Origin: Candidatus Sabulitectum sp.
Lineage (GTDB): Bacteria; Fermentibacterota; Fermentibacteria; Fermentibacterales; JCC-6
Assembly (NCBI GenBank): GCA_021107435.1
Contig: JAIOSV010000097.1
Span: forward strand, 1 to 64,000
Length of the DNA stretch: 64,000 bases
Direction: 5' to 3'
Within the stretch, counting starts at the first letter, position 1. The number at the start of each line of letters is the position of its first letter. Positions 45,883 to 54,701 of the stretch are shown here, one piece after another. The notes beneath the pieces are model-generated. The model ran no database searches. It worked only from the letters and a program-made list of their open reading frames with translations, and was not told where the DNA came from. The position numbers and the translations under genes are program-made.

Positions 45883-46509
45883 CTAACGTAAGTAAGGCAT
45901 GAGACCCAGAAGCTTAACTGCCAGATTCATTGCGGGATAGAGAATGCTTGAAATAACACCCAGAAAAAGAAGACCGAAAACTATGAACATTCCATAACGC
46001 TCAAGCTTCAGATAGTGCCATAGAGCCTTTCCCTTAAGGAAACGGGCAACGATTCTGCTGCCGTCCAGAGGAGGAATGGGAAGCAGATTGAACACCATAA
46101 GCATTATGTTAATCAACGATACCCAGGCAATGGTTTTTGTGAAAAAAACAGGAAGGATACCACCTGCAATAAGAAGAACTATGCTGAGAAGAATCGCAAT
46201 TGCAAGATTTGCCGCTGGTCCTGCCAGAGCAACAAGCATCATTCCTTTTCTGGGATCTCTGAAATAAGCAGGATTTACGGGAACAGGTTTCGCCCAGGCG
46301 AATAGAAAAGGAGACTTGGAGATAATAAGAATAGCGGGAAGTATAATTGTTCCGAACAGATCTACATGCACAATTGGATTGAACGAGAGCCGTCCCATCC
46401 TCTCAGCAGTATGATCACCCAGTAAAAGTGCAGTGTAACCGTGAGCTATTTCATGGCAGACAACGCTGAAAAAAACCATGACAAGCACTAAAGGCATTTC
46501 CAGTAACAC
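45883..46509 (-). CDS. Site-2 protease family membrane metalloprotease (M50)
   Basis: The 208-residue protein starts at a GTG (46509) adjoining the stop of the gene upstream, with AAGGAG seven bases before it. It has the zinc motif HEIAHG (residues ~20-25) in the first membrane segment and the second motif NLLPIPPLDGSR near residue 145. The layout of four to five membrane segments fits the short S2P subfamily lacking a PDZ domain. Intramembrane cleavage of an unknown substrate is expected. Confidence 0.92.
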   Translation of the reverse strand: MLLEMPLVLVMVFFSVVCHEIAHGYTALLLGDHTAERMGRLSFNPIVHVDLFGTIILPAILIISKSPFLFAWAKPVPVNPAYFRDPRKGMMLVALAGPAANLAIAILLSIVLLIAGGILPVFFTKTIAWVSLINIMLMVFNLLPIPPLDGSRIVARFLKGKALWHYLKLERYGMFIVFGLLFLGVISSILYPAMNLAVKLLGLMPYLR

Positions 46510-47202
46510 TTATTGTCTCCTTCCGGCAAGAAGCAACCAGAGCATCTGTCCGATAGCAGCAAGTGCACTGGCGACATAGGTTAAAGCTGCTGCGGTGAGA
46601 ACCTTCTTCACCCCGATAACATCAGAAGAAGGGAAACCCCTCTCCTTTTCAAGCCAGTTTACAGCCCTGGCACTGGCATTGAATTCAACAGGAAGAGTAA
46701 CTAGCTGGAACAGAAGAGCCGCGCCATACAGAGCTACTCCTATGTAAATCAGATTCGTCATTCGGAAGAAGAAACCACCGAGAAGAAGGGGAAACAGCAT
46801 ACGACTGCCAAGATTGGCGGCGGGAACAAGCGCAGTTCTGAACTTAAGCGGCGTATACCCCATGGCATGCTGAACCGCATGCCCGGCTTCATGAGCAGCA
46901 ATGCCTATGGCTGCCACAGAGTCACTGGTATAAACACCGCTTGAAAGCCTCAGGGTTTTTGATCTGGGATCGTAGTGATCAGTAAGTCTTCCCTGAACTT
47001 GTTCTATTCCGATATTCGCCAGACCATAATTGTCGAGAATACTCCTGGCCATTGAAGCTCCGGTAAGACCCAGGCCGTTGCGCACTTTACTGTAACGGTT
47101 GAATGTTGAATTAACCCTTGATCGGGCAATCATTCCAAGAATGAAAGCAGCAAGAATAACAAGAATACCCGGATTCATATCGTACATCATTTGATAAAAC
47201 AT
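46510..47202 (-). CDS. YugP-type zinc metallopeptidase
   Basis: The 230-residue membrane protein has the zinc motif HEAGHAVQHAMGY near residue 95 and two C-terminal membrane segments. It matches the YugP family of putative membrane proteases (VARSILD-type SMARSILDNYGL, GVYTSDSVAAIGIAAHEAGH, then ASARAVNWLEKERGF). Substrate and function are unknown. It lies directly upstream of the M50 protease gene, so two membrane metalloproteases share a transcript. Confidence 0.9.
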   Translation of the reverse strand: MFYQMMYDMNPGILVILAAFILGMIARSRVNSTFNRYSKVRNGLGLTGASMARSILDNYGLANIGIEQVQGRLTDHYDPRSKTLRLSSGVYTSDSVAAIGIAAHEAGHAVQHAMGYTPLKFRTALVPAANLGSRMLFPLLLGGFFFRMTNLIYIGVALYGAALLFQLVTLPVEFNASARAVNWLEKERGFPSSDVIGVKKVLTAAALTYVASALAAIGQMLWLLLAGRRQ

Positions 47203-47301
47203 CTATGCTCACCTTTCGCTTGCTATCCGGGTACGCAATTCCTCTTCCAAAGCCATCCTGCTGATTTGCACTAACATAAACAAACTCGGATCATGACAGG
47301 A

Positions 47302-48021
47302 TCACTCCTGAGCCAGGTCGGCACATGTAATACAGGTTCTGTCGCGGGTTGATCTGCTTAAAGCCTTTCCCAGTGGCACCGCAAGACTGGGCAGGTCTCT
47401 GACATGAAGGGCCAGACGGAAAATACTGTTCCCCGAGAATGCCGCAGGCCCGACAGAAGACCAGAGTACGCTGCACATCCTCTTCCAGAGAGTACGAGTC
47501 GCAAACACAACTGCAGGAATGGTATGTCTGACACCGCCAGCATACTCCACAGCCCACCGGTACTCAATCCACCTGAAGGAAAAACCTTTCAGTGCCTCTA
47601 TGGTTCCATGGCTGTACAGCCATGCCGGTGCGGTAAACCCTGAGGGGGGCTCCCCCAGCACGTCAGACATTATTCTGTAACCTTCTTCAATTCTTGCTCC
47701 GGCATCGCCCCGGGAAAGAGAAAGAAACTCGCCTTCGCCTTTTGTGAAAAGCTTACCTTCCAGAGAAAACTTCTCCTGACCGCCGAGATGATACAGTCCA
47801 TGCTGAGCAATCTCGACTCCAGCCGTGTTCAGTTCTCTCAGCCAGGAGCAGAATTCAGGATGCCTGTCAATCCTGCCCCGCAAATGGAAATCAGGCACAA
47901 CCAGCATGGTAAAATCAGTTCCTGCTCTCTCCATAATCATATCAGTCAGCTGCCTTGAGCGATCAAACATCACCGGTGTAACATCATGAAGAGAAACAAG
48001 AATTCTCTTTACAGACGGCAT
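47302..48021 (-). CDS. DUF2334-like polysaccharide deacetylase-fold protein
   Basis: From ATG 48021 the protein has 239 residues. The N-terminal ILVSLHDVTP and GVEIAQHGLYHLGGQ, with EGYRIMSDVLGEPPSGFTAP, are the motifs of DUF2334 proteins, which have a deacetylase-like barrel with Asp and His metal ligands. The longer frame to 48111 lies in metG and is rejected. The true start is two bases after the metG stop, in a tightly packed operon. Carbohydrate deacetylation is inferred. Confidence 0.8.
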   Translation of the reverse strand: MPSVKRILVSLHDVTPVMFDRSRQLTDMIMERAGTDFTMLVVPDFHLRGRIDRHPEFCSWLRELNTAGVEIAQHGLYHLGGQEKFSLEGKLFTKGEGEFLSLSRGDAGARIEEGYRIMSDVLGEPPSGFTAPAWLYSHGTIEALKGFSFRWIEYRWAVEYAGGVRHTIPAVVFATRTLWKRMCSVLWSSVGPAAFSGNSIFRLALHVRDLPSLAVPLGKALSRSTRDRTCITCADLAQE

Positions 48022-48022
48022 A

Positions 48023-50020
48023 TCAACGTATTGTGTCTCCGGGTTTCGCGTCTGCACCCGGTTCAAGCAGGAATACTCCGGATTCACCATCGCTGGCCAT
48101 GAGCATTCCATGGCTCATAACGCCGCAAAGCTTCACCGGCTTCAGATTGCACACAACCGCAACCAGACGACCCTGAAGTTCTTCCTTTGTGTAGTGCTCT
48201 TTCATCCCGGCAACCACAGTCCTCACCCTGTCTCCTGTATCCACTTCAATTCTGTAGAGTTTTTTAGCTTTCTTTATATCCTCAACACTGAGGATTCTAC
48301 CTACCTTGAACTCAATCTTCATGAAATCGTCAAAATCAACCTGAGGCTTCTCAAGTTCTTTCTGTTCCACTTCAAGTGTTTCTTCAGGCTTGTCAAAAAC
48401 CTCTTCGAAACCATCTTCAAGCTTTTTAAAAAGGATCTCGACACTGTTCAGATTGAGACCCGGCCTCAGAAGAACAGTTCCGGCTTCGGCCCATTTCAAC
48501 TCTTCCAGCCCCAGCATTCTTCGTATCTTCTCTGCGGAGAATGGAATGAATGGTTCAAATATTACTGCCAGTGAAGCGCAGAGATTCAAGCAGGTAGCTA
48601 CTGTTACAGCACACCGATCAGGATCTGCCTTCAGCGACTTCCATGGTTGGGCAGTATCGAAATACCTGTTTCCCTCCCTTGCAAGTTCCATAGCAAGACC
48701 AATGGCCTTCTTGAACTTGAACGATTCCATCAATGCAGCTATTTCTTTTGCCGTCTCACTTGCCTTATTCAGGAGAGTCATGTCAAGATCGGCAACGGGA
48801 ATCATATTGTCAAACTTGCTTGCGGTAAACCTCAAAGTTCTGTTGATGAAGTTGCCCAGAACATCAGCAAGCTCGTTGTTTCTGGACTGGTACTCCAGCC
48901 AGGAGAAGTCAGAATCTCTGGTTTCCGGAGCATTCACAGCAAGAGCGTAACGCATAGGGTCCGGGTCGAAATGATCAAGATATTCTCCCATGCTTATTCC
49001 TGTTCCCCGGCTGGTGGAAAATTTCCGGCCCGAGATGTTCAGGTACTCATTGGCCGGTACATTCCAGGGCAGAATGTATTTTTCAAGCCCATGCAGAAGA
49101 GAGGGTTCAATAATGCAGTGAAAGACGATATTGTCCTTGCCGATGAACTGTATCAGCTTAGTGTCAGGATCCTGCCAGTACTTCTTCCATTCCTCCTGAT
49201 CTTTCCCCGTCTTTCTGAAATATTCTCTTGTGCTGCTTATGTATCCCAGTACAGCTTCAAACCAGACATAAAGGACCTTGCCCTTCGCTTCGTCCAGAGG
49301 AACCGGAACACCCCAGGAAAGATCTCTGGTTATTGCTCTTTCCCGAAGGCCATCATTCAGCCAGCTGCGGCAGTACTTGAGCACATTTGTTTTCCAGCCG
49401 GATTGCACTTCAAGCCAGGCCTCAAGCCACTCCTGAAAGTGGTCCAGAAGAAGAAACCAGTGTCTGGTATCTCTGGTCTCCGGGGTTGCGCCGCATATCC
49501 CGCACCGGGGATCTATCAGTTCAAAAGGCTCAGTCCATGTACCACAGTTCTCGCACTGATCACCGCGTGCATCTTCTGAACCGCACTTCGGGCAGGTGCC
49601 GTTGATGTATCTGTCAGGCAGGTAACGTTTGCAATCAGAGCAGTAGAGCTGTTTCATATCCCTGGGAGCAATGTGTCCTTTTTCAAGAAGTTCCAGAAAA
49701 ACGCTCTGTGCAAACTCCACATGCTCGGGACAGGTGGTTCTTGAAAAGTTATCAAAGCTTATCCCGAATCCTTTGAAATCATCGGAAATGGCGGAATGGA
49801 ACCTGTCCACAACTTCCAGAGGAGAAATTCCCATTTTTTCTGCGGCTATCGTGATTGGAACTCCGTGTTCATCAGTTCCTGAACAGAAGAGAATGTCCTG
49901 CCCGCGCATCCGCATGTACCTTACGTATATATCAGCGGGGAGGTATGCTCCCGCAAGATGGCCCAGATGCTTCGGTCCATTTGCATAGGGAAGCGCGCTT
50001 GTAACCATATATCGGGACAT
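48023..50020 (-). CDS. metG: Methionyl-tRNA synthetase with C-terminal tRNA-binding domain
   Basis: The 665-residue protein charges tRNA(Met). It has the HIGH-like NGPKHLGHLAGA near residue 15, a zinc knuckle (YCSDCKRYLPDRYINGTCPK, then CG, CENCG) and the KMSKS equivalent KFSTSRGTGI. The C-terminal 110 residues are an EMAP/Trbp111-like tRNA-binding domain (DFDDFMKIEFKVGRILSVED), so dimerisation through this domain is expected. The start overlaps the stop of the PSP1 gene (TGATG). Confidence 0.96.
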   Translation of the reverse strand: MSRYMVTSALPYANGPKHLGHLAGAYLPADIYVRYMRMRGQDILFCSGTDEHGVPITIAAEKMGISPLEVVDRFHSAISDDFKGFGISFDNFSRTTCPEHVEFAQSVFLELLEKGHIAPRDMKQLYCSDCKRYLPDRYINGTCPKCGSEDARGDQCENCGTWTEPFELIDPRCGICGATPETRDTRHWFLLLDHFQEWLEAWLEVQSGWKTNVLKYCRSWLNDGLRERAITRDLSWGVPVPLDEAKGKVLYVWFEAVLGYISSTREYFRKTGKDQEEWKKYWQDPDTKLIQFIGKDNIVFHCIIEPSLLHGLEKYILPWNVPANEYLNISGRKFSTSRGTGISMGEYLDHFDPDPMRYALAVNAPETRDSDFSWLEYQSRNNELADVLGNFINRTLRFTASKFDNMIPVADLDMTLLNKASETAKEIAALMESFKFKKAIGLAMELAREGNRYFDTAQPWKSLKADPDRCAVTVATCLNLCASLAVIFEPFIPFSAEKIRRMLGLEELKWAEAGTVLLRPGLNLNSVEILFKKLEDGFEEVFDKPEETLEVEQKELEKPQVDFDDFMKIEFKVGRILSVEDIKKAKKLYRIEVDTGDRVRTVVAGMKEHYTKEELQGRLVAVVCNLKPVKLCGVMSHGMLMASDGESGVFLLEPGADAKPGDTIR

Positions 50021-51105
50021 CAGCTTTTCCTCTCTTCTTTTCTGTTGTTCTTTCTCCTGAATCGTCCGCGCCCTCTGTTTCTGTTCTTTTTCTCGGTCTT
50101 CTCCATGTTTTCTTCTGCTCTTCCGGAAGAGACTTCAGCATTTTTAACAGGCTCAGATTCCGTCCGTTGCCCTTGCTTGGGTCTTGCTTTTGGCCTTGGT
50201 TTTGATCTGAAATCCGAATCGGAATTGTGCTTTCTCTCTGTACAGGGCAATTCCGGTAAAGTGGTCATGGTGCGTCTCCTGTGGAAATCTTCTATTGGCA
50301 GAATCTCCTCACTGCTGTTTTCCTCCCACAAAAGGTTTACTGTCTCCCTGAAGATATCAATACCTGTGACGCATGCCTGCAAACCATTCACCTTTAAAAT
50401 GAGGCCAACCCGGGGATATGTTTTTGATGCCTTGTGGTAGAACTCTGTTTCGTATTCAAGACAACACATAAGACGGCTGCATGCACCTGAAACCTTGCTG
50501 GGATTAGGGGATAAATGCTGATCTCTCACTGATTTCAGTGTCACGGATTTGAATTCGTTCAGAAAACCGGCACAACAGAGCTGTCTTCCGCATATCCCCA
50601 CACCATCCTTGTACTTCGCGTCATCCCTGACTCCGATCTGACGCATTTCAATCCTTGCTCTGAATGCGGATGCCATATCTCGAACCAGTCCTCTGAAATC
50701 AGTTCTCTGGTCCGCTGTAAAAAAAATCCGAATTCTGTTCCGGTCAAGTTGAGATTCACAATCAGTGAGACGCATATCAAGATTCCGGGCCTTTACCCGC
50801 GTTTCACAGTGTTCCAGTACTTCTTTTTCAAAGTCTCGATTAGATCTGAAGTTCTTCATATCAATCTCTGTTGGGATTCGGAGAAAGTTACCCTCTATTC
50901 TTTCCATGTTGCTTTCACAAAAAGGCATCTTGGCCACCACCCTGCCCATGTCCTCGCCCCGATCAACAGAGACAACAGCCATGTTCCCCATGTTCACTGG
51001 TTTGTCGGTTCTGTTAGCGAACATCAACAGTCTTCTCGATTTAAACGCAAGCTGAAGTATTTCTACCGGTTGATTTTCCATTGCGGGAGTACCCTCGTGT
51101 TTCAT
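50020..51105 (-). CDS. ricT: PSP1/RicT-like protein
   Basis: From ATG 51105 (GAGGG upstream) the protein has 361 residues. The PSP1 core contains the cysteine-rich pattern GVGICGRQLCCAGF, then QHLSPNPSKVSGACSRLMCC and LEYE, as in the Fe-S-binding RicT (YaaT), which acts with RicA and RicF in RNA processing in Bacillus. The C-terminal ~90 residues are low-complexity and basic (RKNNRKEERKS at the end), suggesting RNA binding. It follows holB by two bases, a linkage also common in Firmicutes. Confidence 0.9.
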   Translation of the reverse strand: MKHEGTPAMENQPVEILQLAFKSRRLLMFANRTDKPVNMGNMAVVSVDRGEDMGRVVAKMPFCESNMERIEGNFLRIPTEIDMKNFRSNRDFEKEVLEHCETRVKARNLDMRLTDCESQLDRNRIRIFFTADQRTDFRGLVRDMASAFRARIEMRQIGVRDDAKYKDGVGICGRQLCCAGFLNEFKSVTLKSVRDQHLSPNPSKVSGACSRLMCCLEYETEFYHKASKTYPRVGLILKVNGLQACVTGIDIFRETVNLLWEENSSEEILPIEDFHRRRTMTTLPELPCTERKHNSDSDFRSKPRPKARPKQGQRTESEPVKNAEVSSGRAEENMEKTEKKNRNRGRGRFRRKNNRKEERKS

Positions 51106-51106
51106 A

Positions 51107-52168
51107 TTAATGCCCTCTTCTGTGTCTGGAGCCAACTGCGGCAGCAGAGAATGCAATTGAGGGTGAAACATTAGCCCTCAACCTGTTTTCGCATAGCTGG
51201 AAGAGCATTTCCATCCTCTGATATGTTTTATCGTCTGCTCCGTTTACAACAGGTACCGTTTCCCGAGTTAAAGGTTTCGATCCGTTCAAAACCCTTCTAA
51301 GATCATGTGTAAGTGCGGTTACTTCAGAACAAAGAGTAAGAATCCCTTCTCTGCCAAGTTTTCTGGACAACGCTTCCACTTCTGTCGCAAGCTCAATATC
51401 ACCAAGAGACCTGTTGAAGATCAATGAAAGAATATCCTCCACCTGATTCCGGTCTTCAAACTTTTCCCCGCTGAGCATAAGAGCCCGTCCCGGACAGCCA
51501 TCCGAATGCAGGACCAGTCTGGATGCCCTTTCCGCCGAAGCACCTGTTCTTTCCATGAGTAACTCTTCCATTAAGGAATTAGTAAGTCTTCCAAATCTCA
51601 CAGTGTGCGCTCTGGATCTCACCGTTGGCAGCATGCCGGAGACTCTGGAGGTGATAAGAACAATAAGGGCACCATCCGGAGGTTCTTCCAGAGTTTTCAG
51701 AATAGCATTGGCAGCCTCTCTTCTCAGCCTGTGGGCATCATAAATAATTTCCACATACCCCTGTCCTTCAAATGATTTTCTGGACAGCCTGTGTCCCATT
51801 TCCCGCATCTGATCAATGGAAATGTAGGTGTTCCCCTGGATGCGAAGCGGTGTAATTCCATCTTTGATCCTGGCTTTGAACAGGTCGAGAATATCTTCAT
51901 CCTTTGTGGTCTTCATTCTTGGAATAGTAATTCTTACATCGGGATGAACCAGACCGTCGATTTGTCTGCATTGCTTGCAGTGACCGCAAAAGCCCTTTTC
52001 CTCCTCAGGACAAATCCTGGCTTTCGCTATATCAAGAGCCGCCGTCAGTCTGCCGGTGCCGTCAGGACCGGCCAGAATGTACGCATGGGCAAGCCTGTTG
52101 CTGCACACTGCTGATGACAGTACTTTCTTTGCCTGGCTCTGACCTTTCAGAGTTGAAAACAGTTTCAT
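51107..52168 (-). CDS. holB: DNA polymerase III delta-prime subunit
   Basis: From ATG 52168 (CTGGAG upstream) the clamp-loader subunit has 353 residues. It has the P-loop-like GPDGTGRL, in which Arg replaces the usual Lys, a zinc cluster CGHCKQC, the sensor region ANAILKTLEEPPDGALIVLI and the SRAHTVRF sensor. The degenerate P-loop fits delta-prime, which does not hydrolyse ATP. The C-terminal domain is less conserved. It overlaps the EnvC-like gene upstream by none and sits one base after it. Confidence 0.92.
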   Translation of the reverse strand: MKLFSTLKGQSQAKKVLSSAVCSNRLAHAYILAGPDGTGRLTAALDIAKARICPEEEKGFCGHCKQCRQIDGLVHPDVRITIPRMKTTKDEDILDLFKARIKDGITPLRIQGNTYISIDQMREMGHRLSRKSFEGQGYVEIIYDAHRLRREAANAILKTLEEPPDGALIVLITSRVSGMLPTVRSRAHTVRFGRLTNSLMEELLMERTGASAERASRLVLHSDGCPGRALMLSGEKFEDRNQVEDILSLIFNRSLGDIELATEVEALSRKLGREGILTLCSEVTALTHDLRRVLNGSKPLTRETVPVVNGADDKTYQRMEMLFQLCENRLRANVSPSIAFSAAAVGSRHRRGH

Positions 52169-52169
52169 A

Positions 52170-53291
52170 CTACTCCAGATACTCAAGAGGGTTCACAGGT
52201 TCACCGGCCCGGCGTATCTCAAGATAGCAGCCTGGTCTTCCTCCGGGTAAAGGGCCTGTCATCCCCAGAAATGATCCTGCAGTGACAGTTTCTCCCCTGC
52301 CAACCTCCAGACTTCCAAGGTGGGCATAAACGCTGATGTAGCCGTCAAGGTGATCAAGTACAACCATTCTTCCAAGATTAAGAAATTCCCTGGCATAGAT
52401 AACCACTCCAGGACCTATGGTTGAAACTCTTGCGGAATTACCCGCGATCGCAATAGAGATCCCGTCACTGATCGTTTCTGTTCCGTATATCGGATCCCGA
52501 TCCAAGCCGAACCCTCTTATTATTGATCCTCTTACCGGCCAGCCCACCGCTCCGCAATTCACCGCCAGATAAGCTGAAGAAGAAACCTCAGCAGAGGGAA
52601 TGGAAGAGGTTGACACACCAGCTCTGAGAGTGGTGACAAATGCTGAAAGCTGTTGCCTTCGCTGCTCCATAGCATCAGCGGAATCCCTTGCTGCCGCTAT
52701 CTCACTCTCAAGATTCCGGCGAAGAAGTGTCTGCCTCTCTTCTTCCCTGTATATCCGTCCCTGAGCAGTCTCCATCTGGAGTCTCAGGATTCTTACATCT
52801 TCCACAAGAATTTCCAGAGAATCACGATACTCAGAAAGAGAGTCTCCCGATTGCTCAAGATACTGCATTCGCTCAATAGCACTACCTGCCAGGTGATCCA
52901 TAAAGGACATTCGTCTCAGATACCTGCTGATTCCGCCAGGCGCAAACAGAACAGAAGATTCCACAAGTCTTCGATGAGAGTACAGGAAGAGTATATAATC
53001 CTCAACACCTGTCTCCAGATCTGCCCTTGCCGAATCAGTGAGGAACCATCTCTGGTCGATACTGTGGATGTCCATGGTTATTCTGGCTTCACGGGCCGCG
53101 AGTTCATTGTAGTAACCTCTGGCTGCACCCAGATGCTCGTGTATCCCTGCAAGGATTTCCTCACTGGAGGCCTGTCTGCTCTCCAGTTCTTCAAGATATA
53201 TTCTGGTCTGCTCAAGCCTGACGTCCAGACTGTCTATTCCAGAACTGCCCAGCAGTGCCAGGCATGCAATCGCAAAAACCCCATGGCCCAT
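52170..53291 (-). CDS. EnvC-like murein hydrolase activator with degenerate M23 domain
   Basis: From ATG 53291 (GGGAG seven bases upstream) the protein has 373 residues. A signal peptide is followed by long coiled coils (LEQTRIYLEELESRQASSEE, LLRRNLESEIAAARDSADAM) and a C-terminal LytM domain (GFGLDRDPIYGTETISDGIS, RMVVLDHLDGYISVYAHLG). The zinc residues are incomplete: the usual HxH near the end reads CYLEIR and the first His is absent. That matches EnvC, which activates amidases without cutting peptidoglycan itself. A role in cell separation is inferred. Confidence 0.82.
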   Translation of the reverse strand: MGHGVFAIACLALLGSSGIDSLDVRLEQTRIYLEELESRQASSEEILAGIHEHLGAARGYYNELAAREARITMDIHSIDQRWFLTDSARADLETGVEDYILFLYSHRRLVESSVLFAPGGISRYLRRMSFMDHLAGSAIERMQYLEQSGDSLSEYRDSLEILVEDVRILRLQMETAQGRIYREEERQTLLRRNLESEIAAARDSADAMEQRRQQLSAFVTTLRAGVSTSSIPSAEVSSSAYLAVNCGAVGWPVRGSIIRGFGLDRDPIYGTETISDGISIAIAGNSARVSTIGPGVVIYAREFLNLGRMVVLDHLDGYISVYAHLGSLEVGRGETVTAGSFLGMTGPLPGGRPGCYLEIRRAGEPVNPLEYLE

Positions 53292-53348
53292 CAACATCTC
53301 CCTGGCGTTGACCGAATAAGCAACATCGGCCCGTGATCGGACAACTTC

Positions 53349-54509
53349 CTATTTAAGCAATCTTGAAGCAAGTTCCCCTGCCTTATCAGTATTTTCCCAG
53401 CTGAAACTGCCATCCTTATCGGGAATTCTTCCAAAGTGGCCAAAGGCTGCAGTTTTTCTGAAAATCGGTTTTTTGAGACCAAGTGTTCTGATTATCTCGT
53501 AGGGCTTCAGCGGAAATATTTCTTTAACTGCGCTTTCTATATCAGAAATATTACCAACTCTTTCGGTTCTGAAAGTGTCCACCCGGACACTTACCGGTTC
53601 TGACCGTCCGATGGCATAAGCAAGCTGTATCTCACACCTGTCCGCGACACCTGAAGCAACAATGTTTTTGGCAATGTATCTGGCCATGTAGGCAGCGCTT
53701 CTGTCAACCTTTGTGCTGTCCTTGCCACTGAAAGCACCTCCGCCGTGCCGACCCATTCCTCCGTATGTATCAACTATAATTTTTCTTCCAGTCAGTCCGG
53801 TATCACCGTCAGGGCCGCCGATAACAAATCTTCCTGCCGGATTGTAGAGGAAATGACCACTCCACTCCAGATAGGGAACAAAAGTCTCAAGCACGGGAGA
53901 GACAACTTTATCTCTGATTTCCTCTTCCATCGTTCCGTTTCCTGCATCTTCTGCATGATGAACCGACATAAGTATCTCTGAAATACCGACAGGTCTGCCG
54001 TTCTCGTACGCCACTGTGACCTGACTCTTAGCGTCGGGTCTTGCCCACTTTATCTCACCGTTTCTTCTTGCTTCACTGAGACGCTCAAGAAGTCTGTGGG
54101 AAAGATGAACAGGATATGGCATAAGTGCTTTTGTCTCATTGCAGGCAAAACCGAACATCATTCCCTGATCTCCGGCTCCCTGATTGCTGACCACACCGCT
54201 GTCAATATCCGCGGACTGAGCGTGTAATCTAATCTGATAATCATTATTCTCGAAGTGAAATCCAATCTCCGGGAGAGTATAGCCTATATCTTTGATAGTA
54301 TCCTTTGCCACTTCCTTATAATCGACTTTCCCATTGGCTTTTACTTCTCCCGCAAGAAGGCAGAAGTTAGTGGTTACCAGTGTTTCACACGCAACATGCG
54401 CGTTGGGATCAAGAGCGAGATGGGCATCCAGTACAGCGTCAGATATCTGATCACATACTTTGTCGGGATGTCCTTCTGAAACCGACTCACTTGTGAAGAG
54501 CTTTCTCAT
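53349..54509 (-). CDS. metK: S-adenosylmethionine synthetase
   Basis: From ATG 54509, with GGAG six bases upstream, the protein has 386 residues and matches MetK throughout: KLFTSESVSEGHPDKVCDQI, NQGAGDQGMMFGFACNE, FVIGGPDGDTGLTGRKIIVD and GGGAFSGKDSTKVDRSAAYM. It makes SAM from methionine and ATP. An upstream in-frame extension lies in the riboswitch region and is rejected. A SAM-II-type aptamer with a terminator lies directly upstream, so SAM should repress its own synthesis by premature termination. Confidence 0.97.
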   Translation of the reverse strand: MRKLFTSESVSEGHPDKVCDQISDAVLDAHLALDPNAHVACETLVTTNFCLLAGEVKANGKVDYKEVAKDTIKDIGYTLPEIGFHFENNDYQIRLHAQSADIDSGVVSNQGAGDQGMMFGFACNETKALMPYPVHLSHRLLERLSEARRNGEIKWARPDAKSQVTVAYENGRPVGISEILMSVHHAEDAGNGTMEEEIRDKVVSPVLETFVPYLEWSGHFLYNPAGRFVIGGPDGDTGLTGRKIIVDTYGGMGRHGGGAFSGKDSTKVDRSAAYMARYIAKNIVASGVADRCEIQLAYAIGRSEPVSVRVDTFRTERVGNISDIESAVKEIFPLKPYEIIRTLGLKKPIFRKTAAFGHFGRIPDKDGSFSWENTDKAGELASRLLK

Positions 54510-54536
54510 CGTAGTCTCCATTCCTCTTAGAGTAAA

Positions 54537-54630
54537 CAAAAAGGCCGTCATCCGACGGCCCGAGGTTATGGCTGACGGCTTTTTAGCACTTTTTTTAACG
54601 TGGTTGCAATACACCTCAAATCAATCCACG
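54537..54630 (-). promoter_or_regulatory. SAM-II-type riboswitch with terminator/antiterminator, upstream of metK
   Basis: On the minus strand, stem CGTGG/CCACG (54630-54626 with 54608-54604... by position CCACG ends at 54600) encloses a loop with GATTTGAGG and TATTGCAA, followed by AAGTGCTAAAAAGCC. The layout matches SAM-II: conserved TGATTT, TATTGCAA and GCTAAAAAG, and the loop GG pairs with the 3' CC where the known structure pairs CC with GG, a compensatory change. The aptamer's 3' strand AAAAAGCCGTCA (54584-54573) is complementary to TGACGGCCTTTTT (54550-54538). That segment otherwise forms the 3' half of the terminator GGCCGTC-GGAT-GACGGCC-TTTTT (54560-54538). Confidence 0.85.
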
Positions 54631-54648
54631 AACACCTGCAATATAAAT

Positions 54649-54682
54649 AAAGACCCGAAACCGGTAAAGGGTTCCGGGCTTT
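54649..54682 (-). terminator. Terminator-like hairpin after the OadA-like gene
   Basis: Stem AAAGCCCGGAACC pairs with GGTTTCGGGTCTTT (one G-U, one bulged T) with a short loop, 20 bases after the stop; it separates this gene from the metK riboswitch. Confidence 0.65.
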
Positions 54683-54701
54683 CTTCAAATCCTGCCTGTT
54701 C

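Noticed and set aside
48647-49579. 310-codon plus-strand frame opposite metG
   Set aside because: Antisense to a well-conserved synthetase core; no motif and no plausible start site.
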